Origin: Lentinula raphanica
Taxonomy: Eukaryota > Basidiomycota > Agaricomycetes > Agaricales > Omphalotaceae
Length of the DNA: 64,000 nt
Reading direction: 5' to 3'
Assembly (NCBI GenBank): GCA_027919835.1
Contig: JANVFP010000015.1
Coordinates: forward strand, 310,001 to 374,000
Shown: one piece after another, positions 44,644-54,831 of the stretch
How the letters are laid out: every line of letters starts with the position of its first letter
How positions within the stretch are numbered: position 1 is the stretch's first letter
Notes under the pieces: model-generated
Told to the model about the DNA's origin: nothing
The model's database searches: none
Seen by the model: the letters and a program-made list of their open reading frames with translations, nothing else
Program-made: the position numbers and the translations under genes

Positions 44644-45341
44644 ATGCTTCGTTCAGCTCTTGTCGCCCTTCTATGTCTCTCCTCTATCGCTAGTGCCGCA
44701 TCCTTGCTGTCACAACTACCTTTTACCACTTCCAATGAATTGTCTGACAAATGGAGCTGGTCGGATTGCGGTTAGTTACCTTGTTGTCATTGAAGGTTGT
44801 CCTTCATTCTCTCTCATAGGCTTAGAGACGGATCCTGTACGAATTCAGAACATTGAAATTTCCCCTGATCCTCCTATACCCGGCAAAGCTCTTACAGTGA
44901 CAGTCACTGGTACTGCCAACGAGGTCATCGAGGTATGTTGATTATTCGGCTCGGGTGTTAAACCGTATTGAAGATGAGGAAGTGGGGAGCGAAAGCCGAC
45001 GTCACAGTGAAGTTGGGACTGATCAAGCTCTTGACGAAAACGTTTGATGTCTGCGAGGAAGCGTATGTGCTATTCATGCTTATCTGTATCAGAATCTCAT
45101 TTCCTCACAGAGAGAAAGCCAATGCAACCGTCCAATGCCCAGTGGAAAAAGGTCAATACGTCGTAGAGCAGACAGTTGATTTACCGAAAGAGATACCCCA
45201 AGGTCTGTTTTCAACCCTTGTTCGATACGCTGCTTACCTTTCTTGTCAGCCAAGTTCAAGATTCATGTCAGCGGTTATACGGTGGACGATGAAGACATGA
45301 TGTGTATGGACCTTGATATCAATTTCATGAAGACTTTCTAG
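44644..45341 (+). CDS. NPC2: NPC2/ML-domain phosphatidylglycerol/phosphatidylinositol transfer protein
   Basis: A 170-residue secreted or vacuolar lipid-binding protein. Exons: 44644-44770, 44820-44932, 44974-45062, 45111-45202, 45250-45341. Signal peptide: LRSALVALLCLSSIASAASL. The mature ML domain has its cysteines (WSWSDCG, DVCEEA, TVQCPVEKG, DEDMMCMDLD), plus VRIQNIEISPDPPIPGKALT, then VTVTGTANEVIE and VTVKLGLIKLLTKTFDVCEE. Family members carry sterols or phospholipids in the vacuole/lysosome lumen. Divergent from the four-pass membrane gene 188 bases away. The third exon starts MRKWGAKADVTV, where relatives usually have a Gly/Tyr-rich turn, so that acceptor is slightly uncertain. Confidence 0.9.
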
Positions 45342-45746
45342 CAGCGACTTCATCGTTGTTGCCTCGACGCCAACACTGTTACAATTTGAATAGGATTTGA
45401 AGAGTTATCCATTGGCAAGGAGTTTCGATTTTTGTCTGGCAGGACTTGCAGCAACAATCATTGGCATACTTAGTTACTGTACTCGATATTCGTGCACATG
45501 CTTAATCCATTATCATGATCTATGACCTCTCGGGAGCCTGAGTGAGTCAACGCATAGGAATTCGTGCGAGTGCAATGAAATGCAGTGTTGTATTCACAAA
45601 AGTCACTGAAAGACAATTAGAATGTTCTCTAAGCAGACACAATAAGCAAGGACCACCGTCAGCATATCAATCAGTATAGAGTGTGCAAGTATAAGTAGAC
45701 CTCATGTAACAAGCAAGCCAGAAACAAACCCTCAACCTTAAACAAA
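45342..45746. other. Intergenic stretch
   Basis: 405 bases between NPC2 and the small protein B gene, both on the plus strand. AT-rich, with no conserved frame, repeat or RNA gene seen; presumably the 3' UTR of NPC2 and the promoter of the next gene. Confidence 0.5.
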
Positions 45747-46135
45747 ATGCCAGTCAGCACCCAAACCTTCGACATTTTATTCGAATTGACAAACGATATG
45801 AACGACTCCGTCTTCATGAAGCTAGTCCCTCCTGGTGGCGGACGAGTTATGAAGGGTATGGGACTCGAGAAAGGGCAGGGCATGTCGCTCGTGTTGGTGT
45901 CTGGTCACACCTATCGATACACACTCACCAACCACTACACAGGGAGGTATTCCAGGATGACGTGAGTAACATCGAGTGCTGTGAAATATTGCATTTCCTG
46001 AATATGCATGTTAGCATACGAGCATGGAACGATATTTCATGTACCTCGTCGAGTCTACTCGGCGATGGAGCCAGGCTACCAGCTGGCATAACCTGCAAAG
46101 CAGGATACTTGGAGTACGATGAGGACAGCACGTGA
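45747..46135 (+). CDS. Small uncharacterised protein B (paralogue of the 40806 gene)
   Basis: A 111-residue protein from exons 45747-45961 and 46015-46135 with a gtgagt...ttag intron. Sequence: TFDILFELTNDMNDSVFMKL, VPPGGGRVMKGMGLEKGQG, MSLVLVSGHTYRYTLTNHYT, then exon 2 IRAWNDISCTSSSLLGDGAR, LPAGITCKAGYLEYDEDST and stop. No signal peptide or membrane segment. Its order of motifs and its intron position match protein A at 40806-41310, so the two are divergent duplicates about 4.5 kb apart in opposite orientation. I do not recognise the family. The alternating hydrophobic residues suggest a small beta-sandwich domain (inference). Confidence 0.65.
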
Positions 46136-46504
46136 GGTGAGCGCAACTTTGTTGCCAGCATGGAAGATCGGGTGACAGTACTGACAGTTATCTGGGAGGC
46201 TCTGAGATATGAGCTTCTCAATTTTACGAAGTTATGAATCATCCTACAATATTTTCGATTAATCCTACCGGAATACGGTGAGAATGAAATACATACTCTG
46301 AGTTCATCGTATACGACCTTGTGGTCAAGAGCCAAAGAAGCATTATGAGCTACGGTCCATGTGAGCACGTAGTCTATGTATATTGCTGGTGAACGTGGAG
46401 AAGGAACTTAGGAATTTGAAAATTAAAAAATTCCAGTCATGTGGTCGCGGTCCTCTTGAAATTTAACCACCATCTCATCCGATCAAAAACACTCTCAAAT
46501 CCCG
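46136..46504. other. Intergenic stretch
   Basis: 369 bases between protein B and IPI1. A minus-strand frame covers much of it but overlaps the coding exon of protein B and shows no known motif. It should contain the IPI1 promoter. Confidence 0.45.
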
Positions 46505-49406
46505 ATGCCCAAAAGTGCAAAGAGGCGCAAGGAGAAAGCTGCTGACTTTACGGTATGACCTCGAGAGCCAGTGTTTTTGAAAAGCTCACCGAACATTCAA
46601 CAAGGATAGAAAGCCAAACTCAAGCTTGGGAAGGGAAAACAAGCACCTAGCAATGCAATAGACACTTCATTCAAAGCTCGTTGTACGTTACAATCTTCCA
46701 CGGGACAAAATACCTCATAATGTCAGCGCAGCAATTGCTCTTCCATCACAGAGTATTGCGGTAGAAAAAGACGATAGTGCACCGACCACTAGGCGAAAGC
46801 TATCCCTCGATGATCTCCTGGTCCACATGAAGCATCATAATCCCAGCACTCGGAAAGGTCTTCTACACATCTCCTTGGAGTATTGAGGTTTCTGATTGCC
46901 TCCCAGACACGATCTTTGGATTCCGGGAGCTATTCGACGCACATTGGGAGTTAGTTGACTCTTCTTTACCTGTCCTACTAAATGCAACAGCCCGTGTCAT
47001 TGGCGACGAGGTCCTTCATTTTGATACATCACGATATTTGGTCTCTCCAACCCTTTTCTTCTCTTCTAGGACGCAAGTGTCCGAAAGGCCCTCTTGTCAT
47101 TCTACTCTTGGTTAATACCCAGAATACCCAAAGTATGCCATATATGCTTCCTCATTGGACGGTCACCACGCGCTAACGTTCTTGAACAGGAGGATCTCGT
47201 TCCCCATGCACCTTTAATTCTGCTTTTCACCGCTTCGGCTCAAACACATATATTTCCCGAAATTCGTATCGATGCCGTCCGCTTTCTGAACATTTTTCTC
47301 GAACACTTTCCAGAAGTCATTGTCAGTGGGTGGGACACAGCTAATAACTCGCTAGGAAGTAGAGTCTTGGAAGGCTACTTGGGCGTGTTAAGCGCAGGGA
47401 CTATAACTGGAGACGCAGAAGGCATCATCAATGTCTAATCTGATCTTCATCGTGAATACTAACTTCAAATCAGGGCCTCCAGTCGCCACTTCGACCGCCA
47501 GTGTAATGCTGACTTCTACTGTAGGTTCATTTGAAACTAGCTTTGCCCGATGTCAACTGAACACTGTCGAAATGTAGTCCAAGCTCGTCGTGCTGCAGTC
47601 ATTATCATGTTTCTTAGAAGCTGCCACCGCGTCACAATCCACTTCGTCCATGACAGAAGATATTTGGTTTCTGTCATCCTCGTTCACTACCAGAGAAGCT
47701 CATGAAGCGTTCGACCGACAACTCTCGCCCTCTTCGTCCAAGAAAACCATATATTACAAGGTATGGGCACCTGAAATGGACCCGGAAGATGATGTCTCCC
47801 CTGTATCCTCTTCGCTGGCTATCCATGCTAGTAATCTATCCTGCTCGTTAGAAGGACTGTCACATGAGATAGCTTCGTGTCGGACTTTTTGCGAAGTCGG
47901 AGCATCTACTAATAACAGTAATCCTTTCCTAGTGGTCAGTCGCTCACTGATCTGTCCCTCTCTATCCACCTCGTTTTCTAATTATTGCGTTTAGCGTCTC
48001 GCCAAAACGCTCCATCCTACCCTGGTTTCCATCTTTCTGGATTGTGCACCGGTGGTCTTTTCACCGAATACTAGTCCACCGGAAATAGAGATGGGCTTGG
48101 TCTCAGCCGTCGTGTCTATCACCCGCACTCTCTACGGCCTGATCATTCAGGATAACTCGCCTGTGTGTTTGGTTACCTCTAATAAGAGCATAAATCTGAT
48201 TCGATTTTTTCAGGTACTGTCTGCAATTGAGGAGCTGCAGACCATCCTTGGATACATGGCCCCCTTTTTCCCTTTCTCTCCGAGTGGTCAAAGAGACGTG
48301 AAGGTAAGGAATGATGTTACGGGTCACAATATCTTGATCTCATGAAAACCCAACAGATAGAACAAGCCTTCCAAGATCTTAATCTTATTTACTGCGACCT
48401 CACTTCTCGTCTTGCTCTAGCCTCTCGAATCCCAGAGCCGACCTCCCGCCAAAATCAAACTACCTCCCGTGGCAAAAGAGGGCGACAGCTCGGCCAAGAC
48501 TCTTCAGAAGCGGATCGAGTTCGAGAATATGTTGTACGAACCCTTCGTGGACAGGTGTCGAGCGCTCAACTAGTTCGTCAGTTGACACCTGCGGCGTACA
48601 ACTCGTTATTGCCCACAGTATGGTCTTTGTTGAACTATTCGGGTCGGGATGAAGAATTTTTGGAGCGATCTGAGGAAGTGCTTGAGGCCATCTTGGAGCA
48701 CGCCATAAAAACAGGGTCGAAGTCGGTGCTGAAGAGGTCCACGTTCAATTTCGTGGCCCGACTGATACTTGTTCGTTTCACTTAAGCACCATACATCATT
48801 GCTTCGGTCTAACAATGAACTCAGCTCGAAACTGATATGCACTACCAAGGCGCCTTTCAATTCAGAAAACATGAGAAGGGAACCATCTTGGCGGAAGAAT
48901 GGCTCGTTCAGTTACCACAAGTCTTATGGGAACTAGGCCCGAGTAACTCCTCAGCGACAGAGGTAAGGCGTTCTCAATCCCTTTTCGATGTGTCCCCATT
49001 CACAGGATCCTTAGTGCATCGTTCTCTTCCTTCTGCGACTTCTCCAATGCCGGTCAAAGTTTATACATGAAAACGTACGTCTGAGTTTTCTTGTACCCGA
49101 ACAAGAGTGAACACAGTATTCTGTCAGACTCTGACGTCCTTGCAAACCCGCTTTGCACCTTACTTTCATATTACGCATCCCACCCGAGGAGCAATACTAG
49201 GTCCTTTTGCCAAGCTATCCAAGGGCGACTTCATTGTGCCTTCTGGACTTCAACGCCGCGTTCTTGATGTGGTCATTCTCCTTTGCACTCACGGCTCTTT
49301 GAAACCCGGTACAATCCTTCGTGATGCTGTGGATAGTGCGCTGGTAGAGACGGAAGAGTATGGATATTGGACCCATCTGAAGCGTTATTACCATCTCAAC
49401 CCCTAA
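46505..49406 (+). CDS. IPI1: Pre-rRNA-processing protein Ipi1/TEX10 (Rix1 complex)
   Basis: A 732-residue HEAT-repeat protein of the Rix1 complex, needed for ITS2 removal and 60S maturation. Exons: 46505-46552, 46610-46682, 46732-46857, 46907-47010, 47070-47132, 47190-47421, 47474-47520, 47578-47934, 47995-48162, 48214-48303, 48357-48770, 48825-48962, 49015-49074, 49128-49406. Seen: MPKSAKRRKEKAADFT with KAKLKLGKGKQAPSNAIDTS, the Ipi1 start; RKLSLDDLLVHMKHHNPSTR; LLNATARVIGDEDASVRKAL; IRIDAVRFLNIFLEHFPEVI; and RFAPYFHITHPTRGAILGPF. The intron at 47422 needs a GC donor (AAG followed by gcatca) or hides another error. The acceptor at 49014 lies beyond the first AG; it was chosen because it alone keeps the frame open into LTSLQTRFAPYF. 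Confidence 0.88.
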
Positions 49407-49469
49407 CGAACGTTTGATAGAGTCGCTTTGGCGTGGTCCATCATGGACAGTGCATACAGGGGAAAAGGT

Positions 49470-51355
49470 TTAGGTTGATTGTTCAGGCAACAGAAGTTCT
49501 CCGTGAATGTTGAATCTCTCCCAGTGCCCATAACCACGTCGGATCTGTGCCTGAACTACTCGAGTCTCTTCCGAATTCTCTACTGAAACCAATCCAGATC
49601 CTGTTCGGGCTCTTTCTCTGGGCAAATCAGAATCTTGGGTTTCCAACGGCGTATCTCGCACGACAGCACTCGCAGACCACCAAGCACTGAAAGGACCCGA
49701 AGGACCTTTGAGTTCCATTTTGGCTTTGAGATACGCAGAGATAGAATGGGAAGGTAGAATATTAGAATGGTTGGTATCCATGTCTTGGATATGTTGACCG
49801 CGGCTAGAACTGAGCGACCCGTTCTTAACATTGTAGTATGAGAGAGTCCTGCGGATAAAAAGAATGATTAGATGACCGACTCAGAGGATGTGCATGCAGC
49901 ACAGAGCAGTTGAAAAGCAATGATAAAGACTAACCTAGGTATCTCTACTTGGTAGATCTCTTTCCAGACCCTTCCAAATAACCTGAACAATGAGAGTTTA
50001 CTGAGGTGTGGTCTACACGAGATATCGATATGAGAATAAAACGTGGGACGAGAGGATCTCGACCCGGAAAGAAAGCAACACTCACACAAACTTGTCATCC
50101 TTGACCCTCTGTCGATGTTTGGGAGATGTGCCACGTTTGTAACCGTTGATGAGCACTTGCATGTTTCCGTTGTGTGAAAAATTCTCTTGATCACCACCTC
50201 TCCGGGTGATGCTGAGGGGTTGTATCTTGGTGTTCCCATCGGAAGATATCGATGAACATAGCGGCCGAGGAGGAATACGTGGAGAAGGGGGAGTGATCGC
50301 ATACCAACAAAGAGCTATTGGAATTTGGCACGATCGTAACTATGTTTTCGAGACTTGGGAAGAGAAGGAGTAATGCTTACATTCATTGCTAGATGTAGTC
50401 GCTACTCCCGAACCAAGGGCGAAGCGAGAATGTATGAAAGGAACCGGCGTAAACACGACAACAGGTTTATGGAGAGAATAACATCCTGTGTAGACAGTGA
50501 ATTGTGGTCAACCACAATGAGGAGATCTTTGAAGCAAATTAGATTACCTTCTCCAGATGGCAACAAACCATCCAACCTGCCTCCTAATGCTCTTTCACAA
50601 TCCACACCTACAGTTTGAATGAGATCTTTGTCCCCTGATTGGAGAACCTCTCCTATAACAATCCTCGAAAGGTATATCCCTTGCGGGAAGAAATAAGCAC
50701 CAAGAGCGCCGTGTATACCAAGCCATGACCAGCTAGCAATTTTATCACTGCAAGACAGCGACAGCGTGGGCAGCGAATCAGCTCTGCCAGGTTTTGTGCG
50801 GAGAACATTGAAGAGATGATAATTGTCCCGCCCACGAGCAGCGGTACGTATACCTTCTGGACTCTGAATTCTGACCGCGCCAACACCGTGACTGGAGTCT
50901 TTCAACGAAGCCATCTCTGGATCCTGGAATGCAGCGAGCAATCGAGTGGATGCATCTCCGCAAGGGACTGTAGAAATGTACAGATGAAGTTGGATTCCTT
51001 CTCTGAATCGATAGTGATGATGTTGAACATCCTGGAGTCTTTCGATCCACTGACTTCCTTGGTCCTTTTCGCGAATGATTTCTTCGAGCAACCATCTGAG
51101 AGCACCACGACGGGCAAGGATCTCTGCGTGACTATCGTTCACAGCTTCGCCTTGGAAAGCGATGCGGGTTTCAGGCAGACATTTCGTTCCCGTCCCCAGC
51201 GAAATTATTTCGCAATCTGGACTCGTATCCTGTGTAAGATAGAACGCGGCAAGAACAGTGTATTGCGATGATTGAGGATATATTTTGAGCTGGTGGTATA
51301 GGGCATGAATCGATGCGACATGAACATCATCGTAAGAAGTGGACGTGTGGGTCAT
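49470..51355 (-). CDS. TAD1: tRNA-specific adenosine deaminase Tad1/ADAT1
   Basis: A 528-residue enzyme that deaminates A37 of tRNA-Ala to inosine. Exons on the minus strand: 51355-50548, 50485-50381, 50314-50086, 50000-49935, 49848-49470. The adenosine-deaminase zinc motif is NDSHAEILARRGALRWLLEE (His and catalytic Glu) with the cysteines in LYISTVPCGDASTRLL and SLSCSDKIASWSWLGIHGAL. Later motifs: GVGAVRIQSPEGIRTAARG, then RTKPGRADSLPTLS; IYLSRIVIG; and MQVLINGYKRGTSPKHRQRV. The third exon uses the second AG (attccaatag at 50315), giving SLCWYA; the first AG would shift the frame. The C-terminus is longer than usual, with an EEL-rich tail (GHWERFNIHGELLLPEQST). It converges with IPI1 63 bases away. 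Confidence 0.92.
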
Positions 51356-51717
51356 TTTCAGGTTTCGTCTGATGATAATTTGATTTAAATTTGATTGATT
51401 CGAAGTTCAACGGGTAGCCACAAGTACCCACAAATTATTCTATTCAAAGTAATTCACCATGATTAGCACCATACAAAACAACATAACGACTAGCGTGTAA
51501 ATGGATCCAACGGAGGGACAGAGGATGAGCAAGCTCATAAGAAGACAACTAGGATCTAGCCGTAGTACAACACTGACTGTGCAGATATGTACATGCCATT
51601 TGACATCTCCCGGACATCAAAGACCACTGGGGGGAAGAAGACAAGAACCCTTAAGGATATGGATAAATAAACCTTAGGAAGGAAATGCAGTGAAAGGCGG
51701 GGGTATATGTAATGGAC
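51356..51717. other. Intergenic stretch
   Basis: 362 bases holding the TAD1 promoter and the 3' end of the DPBB gene (both on the minus strand). AT-rich near 51360-51480. No gene seen. Confidence 0.5.
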
Positions 51718-52492
51718 TTATGCCCAATGCCAGGTGATAGGGATACGACCGAGTCCCAAGTTGTTATTTGTGACTGCCGATTTTTTGTGAGTTGGCATGA
51801 AGGAGCATAGAAGCTGTGCATGTACTCACGTTGCGAGAAAGCAGATGGCGAAAAGTCCAGAGAGGTTTCAGAGCATCCAGTGCACCTATCGGTGACGGTG
51901 ACAGTGATAGATACACTTTGATCTAGACCTGGCTGTCAGTATTGTCACAAAAATATGAAGGAGAGGAAACATACAAGTCGCGACAATTTGCCTGTTGCAA
52001 ACTGGGTTGTTATTTGGGTTCACACCGTCGTAACCACTGGGTAAAGAAGTATAAGGACAACGGATGACAAATGGTTTTATCTTCACTCACGGGTAATTGT
52101 CGAAAAGATCTTCGGAGACAGCTGCAGACAGAGGTTAGCATAAACGGCCTATGCTGAGCGGCATTCAAGGCACTGACCGACGATGAAATCCGTGTCAGAG
52201 TTGGTAATACCACAAGCTCCGAGGCCAGCTAAAAAAATCGGTTTGATGAGGAACTGAATAGAAAAATCAAAATGTTTCCCTCACTAGAATAGTAAGTTCC
52301 TTGAGGGGAAAAAGTAAAATTAGAACATGACAACCCCAATATTTTTGAATGTTCTTACCATCGCCAGAGTTGGTTCCATCCAAAAAGCCAGATGCACTGG
52401 AATCAGAAGACGATGAACTAGCTGCTGTTGTGGCTGGTGCAGAGGAAGTTGAAGTAGTGGCCGGGGCTTCAGTCGAGCTTGGGGTAGGGGTA

Positions 52493-52524
<32 letters not shown>

Positions 52525-52884
52525 AGTGGGCGTCGGGGTAGGGGTATCAGAAGAACTGCTGATGCTGTTGGGGTCCGCTCCGACATTCACAGGGGCAACC
52601 GAAGAAGTAGCGGCTTCTGAAGAAGATGAAGAAGAAGATGAAACAGCCGAGCTGCTATCGGTGGGAGCAGGTCGGGCCTTGCATCGTTTCCTCAACGCAC
52701 GTTTCCTAAGGTCGCGTTTCTTAGGGACAAGGAAAGTAGAATTGTCGGGTTCAGAGACGGGTTGAGCTACACGAGCAGCCACTGCTCTATGATGGTGAAC
52801 ATCACGGATGCCATGAGGGGTAGCGAGAGCTTGGACACAAGAGAAAGCGGAAAGCAGGATAACGACAGACTTGGCGAAAGACAT
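51718..52884 (-). CDS. Secreted RlpA-like double-psi beta-barrel protein with Ser/Thr-Pro linker
   Basis: A 279-residue extracellular protein. Exons on the minus strand: 52884-52359, 52299-52285 (15 nt), 52228-52178, 52121-52091, 52036-51975, 51928-51830, 51773-51718. Signal peptide: MSFAKSVVILLSAFSCVQAL. Basic propeptide-like stretch KKRDLRKRALRKRCKAR offers Kex2 sites. A Ser-rich and (TP)n linker follows. The DPBB domain reads GTYYSTGLGACGITNSDTDF, IVAVSEDLFDNYPGYDGVNP, VCNRQIVATC, VTVTDRCTGCSETSLDFSPS and ends LGRIPITWHWA. This matches fungal expansin-like/RlpA-like proteins that bind or loosen cell walls; the catalytic status of the family in fungi is unclear. Four of the seven exons are under 65 bases. 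Confidence 0.88.
52482..52546. repeat. Imperfect hexanucleotide tandem repeat encoding (Thr-Pro)n
   Basis: About ten imperfect copies of ggtgtc/ggggta on the plus strand, read on the minus strand as alternating Thr-Pro codons inside the linker of the DPBB protein. Such tracts expand and contract easily. On the plus strand it also creates a spurious Val-Gly frame. Confidence 0.85.
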
Positions 52885-53234
52885 CGTGAGTTTGTAAAGG
52901 AAAAGGAGGTTTGTAAGGAGAGGGATGAGTGTCGAGCTGAGGTAGACTTCAAAGGAATGACAGTTACGTTTTATACAAAACGCTGATGAAGGTAAGAGGG
53001 AAAGCGTGGCGGGATGACCCTGTCAGAAAGAACGTTGTTTGTTGTCTTGTGTTTGCTCTGAACTAATTTTTTTTCCTACGATTTATTTTTGGTTCCTGGG
53101 AACACACGGTCACGGCGTGGCAACCTGTGCACCGGAAAATCTAAGCCGGAGAATATACTTATTTCCTGATAGAGTAATTTCAATATTTTATATTTACAAC
53201 CGGGCAATGCCGTGACAACAGTCTACACGCAAGT
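52885..53234. other. Intergenic stretch
   Basis: 350 bases: promoter and leader of the DPBB gene and the 3' UTR of eIF3h (both on the minus strand). The segment contains a run of T near 53065-53075. No gene seen. Confidence 0.5.
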
Positions 53235-54555
53235 TCATACACCAGATCCGGCTGTGGCTGCATACATTTTCACCAGTCCTGTGCTTGTCGTCTCTGACAA
53301 ACTCTTCGCGTAACCATCCACCTGTCCCAGCAACAGCATACTTTCCAAACGACTCGGCTCGGGCGGTATTTTGAACAGACGAGTTACGTCTTCTTCTGGA
53401 AGTGGTGCCAATCCTTGCGCAACTCTCGCCGCACTCTCCTCTTTACGTTTGGCCACATAATTATCCGCCTTAGCACGCTCCCGAGCGATTTGTCGTGAAA
53501 GATACGCTAGGTTGCCTTCTTCATTTCGGTAGTTATCCAGTGAATCGACGATATGTTCCAAGTTTTTGGTGAGCCCATCTGAGTTTAGGTTCAACACTGA
53601 AAATGAGGGCGGAAGTGCGAAGGTTGACGATGAGCTGGAAGAAGTGCTGAACTCTCCAAGGAAAGCACTGAGAAGTGGATTGGTATAGATTTTGAGTGGA
53701 AGCTCTTCCAATATAGAAGAGAATGTAAGCTGATGGCTTGCGAGGCTACACAATTTCATACACTGTTAGTATCCTCGCGGAACAGCGACATGTCAACTCA
53801 AACCTTGTAGTGCTGAAATTGGATTTCTTGTAAGCATCATAGAAAGCAGGCGTCAAGCGGAACGCGCGGAAGGAGGCATTTCCCCGTGTAGTTTGAGAGA
53901 CATCTATCCGAAAGCATTTGGTATTATATGGCAAAAATTTGGGTACCACTACACACCGTGGACAACGACGATACCACCATGACGGAGCTTCTCTCGATGT
54001 ATGGCTTGGAGATCAATCAGATTCTGGTTGAAGAAAGCTCCGAGAGTTGAAGCTTGATAAAATCCGACGATACTATCATCTCCTTGCACCTCCTTGAGGG
54101 ACCGCAGCATAGATGCTTGGTAGCGCCCTGATTGCAACGAATCAGTACCAAATATGACAATCAAGATGAAATGTTACGAACCTACAGATTTTGCGGATTT
54201 GTCGTCATCGTCTCCAGAGTGGTAAGGAAGAGGGAACGAGTTGGAGACTTCAAGAACACCATCTAAATCAATGCCAAGAAGCAAACCGATTGGAGAAGAG
54301 GAGTTGCTATCACAAGCATGTTTCAATATTTTCGATACAACCTATCCCTAGGTTAATTTCTGTGCGAGTCAAAATAAACTGGTTACAGACTAGTCCATCC
54401 AGTTGTACACATTGCAGAGGAATTTCGGCTTCGACGTCGATAAGTGTGGACATGGATGGCGGAATGGCTTCGTATGTAGGCGCCGCTGGAGTCGGTGCGG
54501 CGGAGGGCGCAGGAAGAGAAGCCGCAAGAGCGGCGGCCATCGATGGTGCGGCCAT
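53235..54555 (-). CDS. Eukaryotic translation initiation factor 3 subunit h
   Basis: A 368-residue eIF3 subunit with an MPN (Mov34) domain lacking the JAMM metalloprotease motif. Exons on the minus strand: 54555-54391, 54341-54182, 54127-53957, 53903-53804, 53745-53235. Seen: an Ala/Pro-rich N-terminus, EIPLQCVQLDGL-VVSKILKHACD, IGLLLGIDLDGVLEVSNSFP, GRYQASMLRSLKEVQGDDSI, VGFYQASTLGAFFNQNLIDL, then GGIVVVHDVSQTTRGNASFR and AFRLTPAFYDAYKK. The C-terminal half is helical (AYLSRQIARERAKADNYVAK). The splice donor after KSAKSV (54181) is the second of two candidates and is the one that gives VGRYQ. Yeast lacks this subunit but many filamentous fungi keep it. Confidence 0.93.
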
Positions 54556-54831
54556 GGCGTTGAAGAGCAAAGATTCTAGCTACTGTACTCAGTGAGCGTC
54601 AAAGAAAAATTTGCGCAAGTCGTAGACGCCCGCTTCCACGTGGTTGCAGAATATTACTAAATCTGTCTTCGTAAGCAGGAAACATTTTCCAAACAGTGCG
54701 TCATCTGATCATCGTAACTTTTTTGATTTTCACAAGTGGCCTTACCTAGACTCAACCTCTGACATTGACTACCAACTTCTATGCGACACCAATTTGCATC
54801 TATACCTCTACACTAATTATTTTCATACAAA

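Noticed and set aside
50287..50381. Apparent frameshift in TAD1 between VPNSNSSL and CWYA
   Set aside because: Using the second AG (attccaatag) as acceptor gives SNESLCWYA in frame with a normal 66-base intron, so no frameshift is needed.
50816..51271. Plus-strand frame of 151 codons
   Set aside because: Antisense shadow of the TAD1 first exon, which carries the catalytic HAE and PCG motifs.
52349..52765. Plus-strand frame with a long Val-Gly repeat
   Set aside because: It is the antisense of the Thr-Pro linker in the DPBB gene, whose signal peptide, splice sites and DPBB motifs establish the minus strand as coding.
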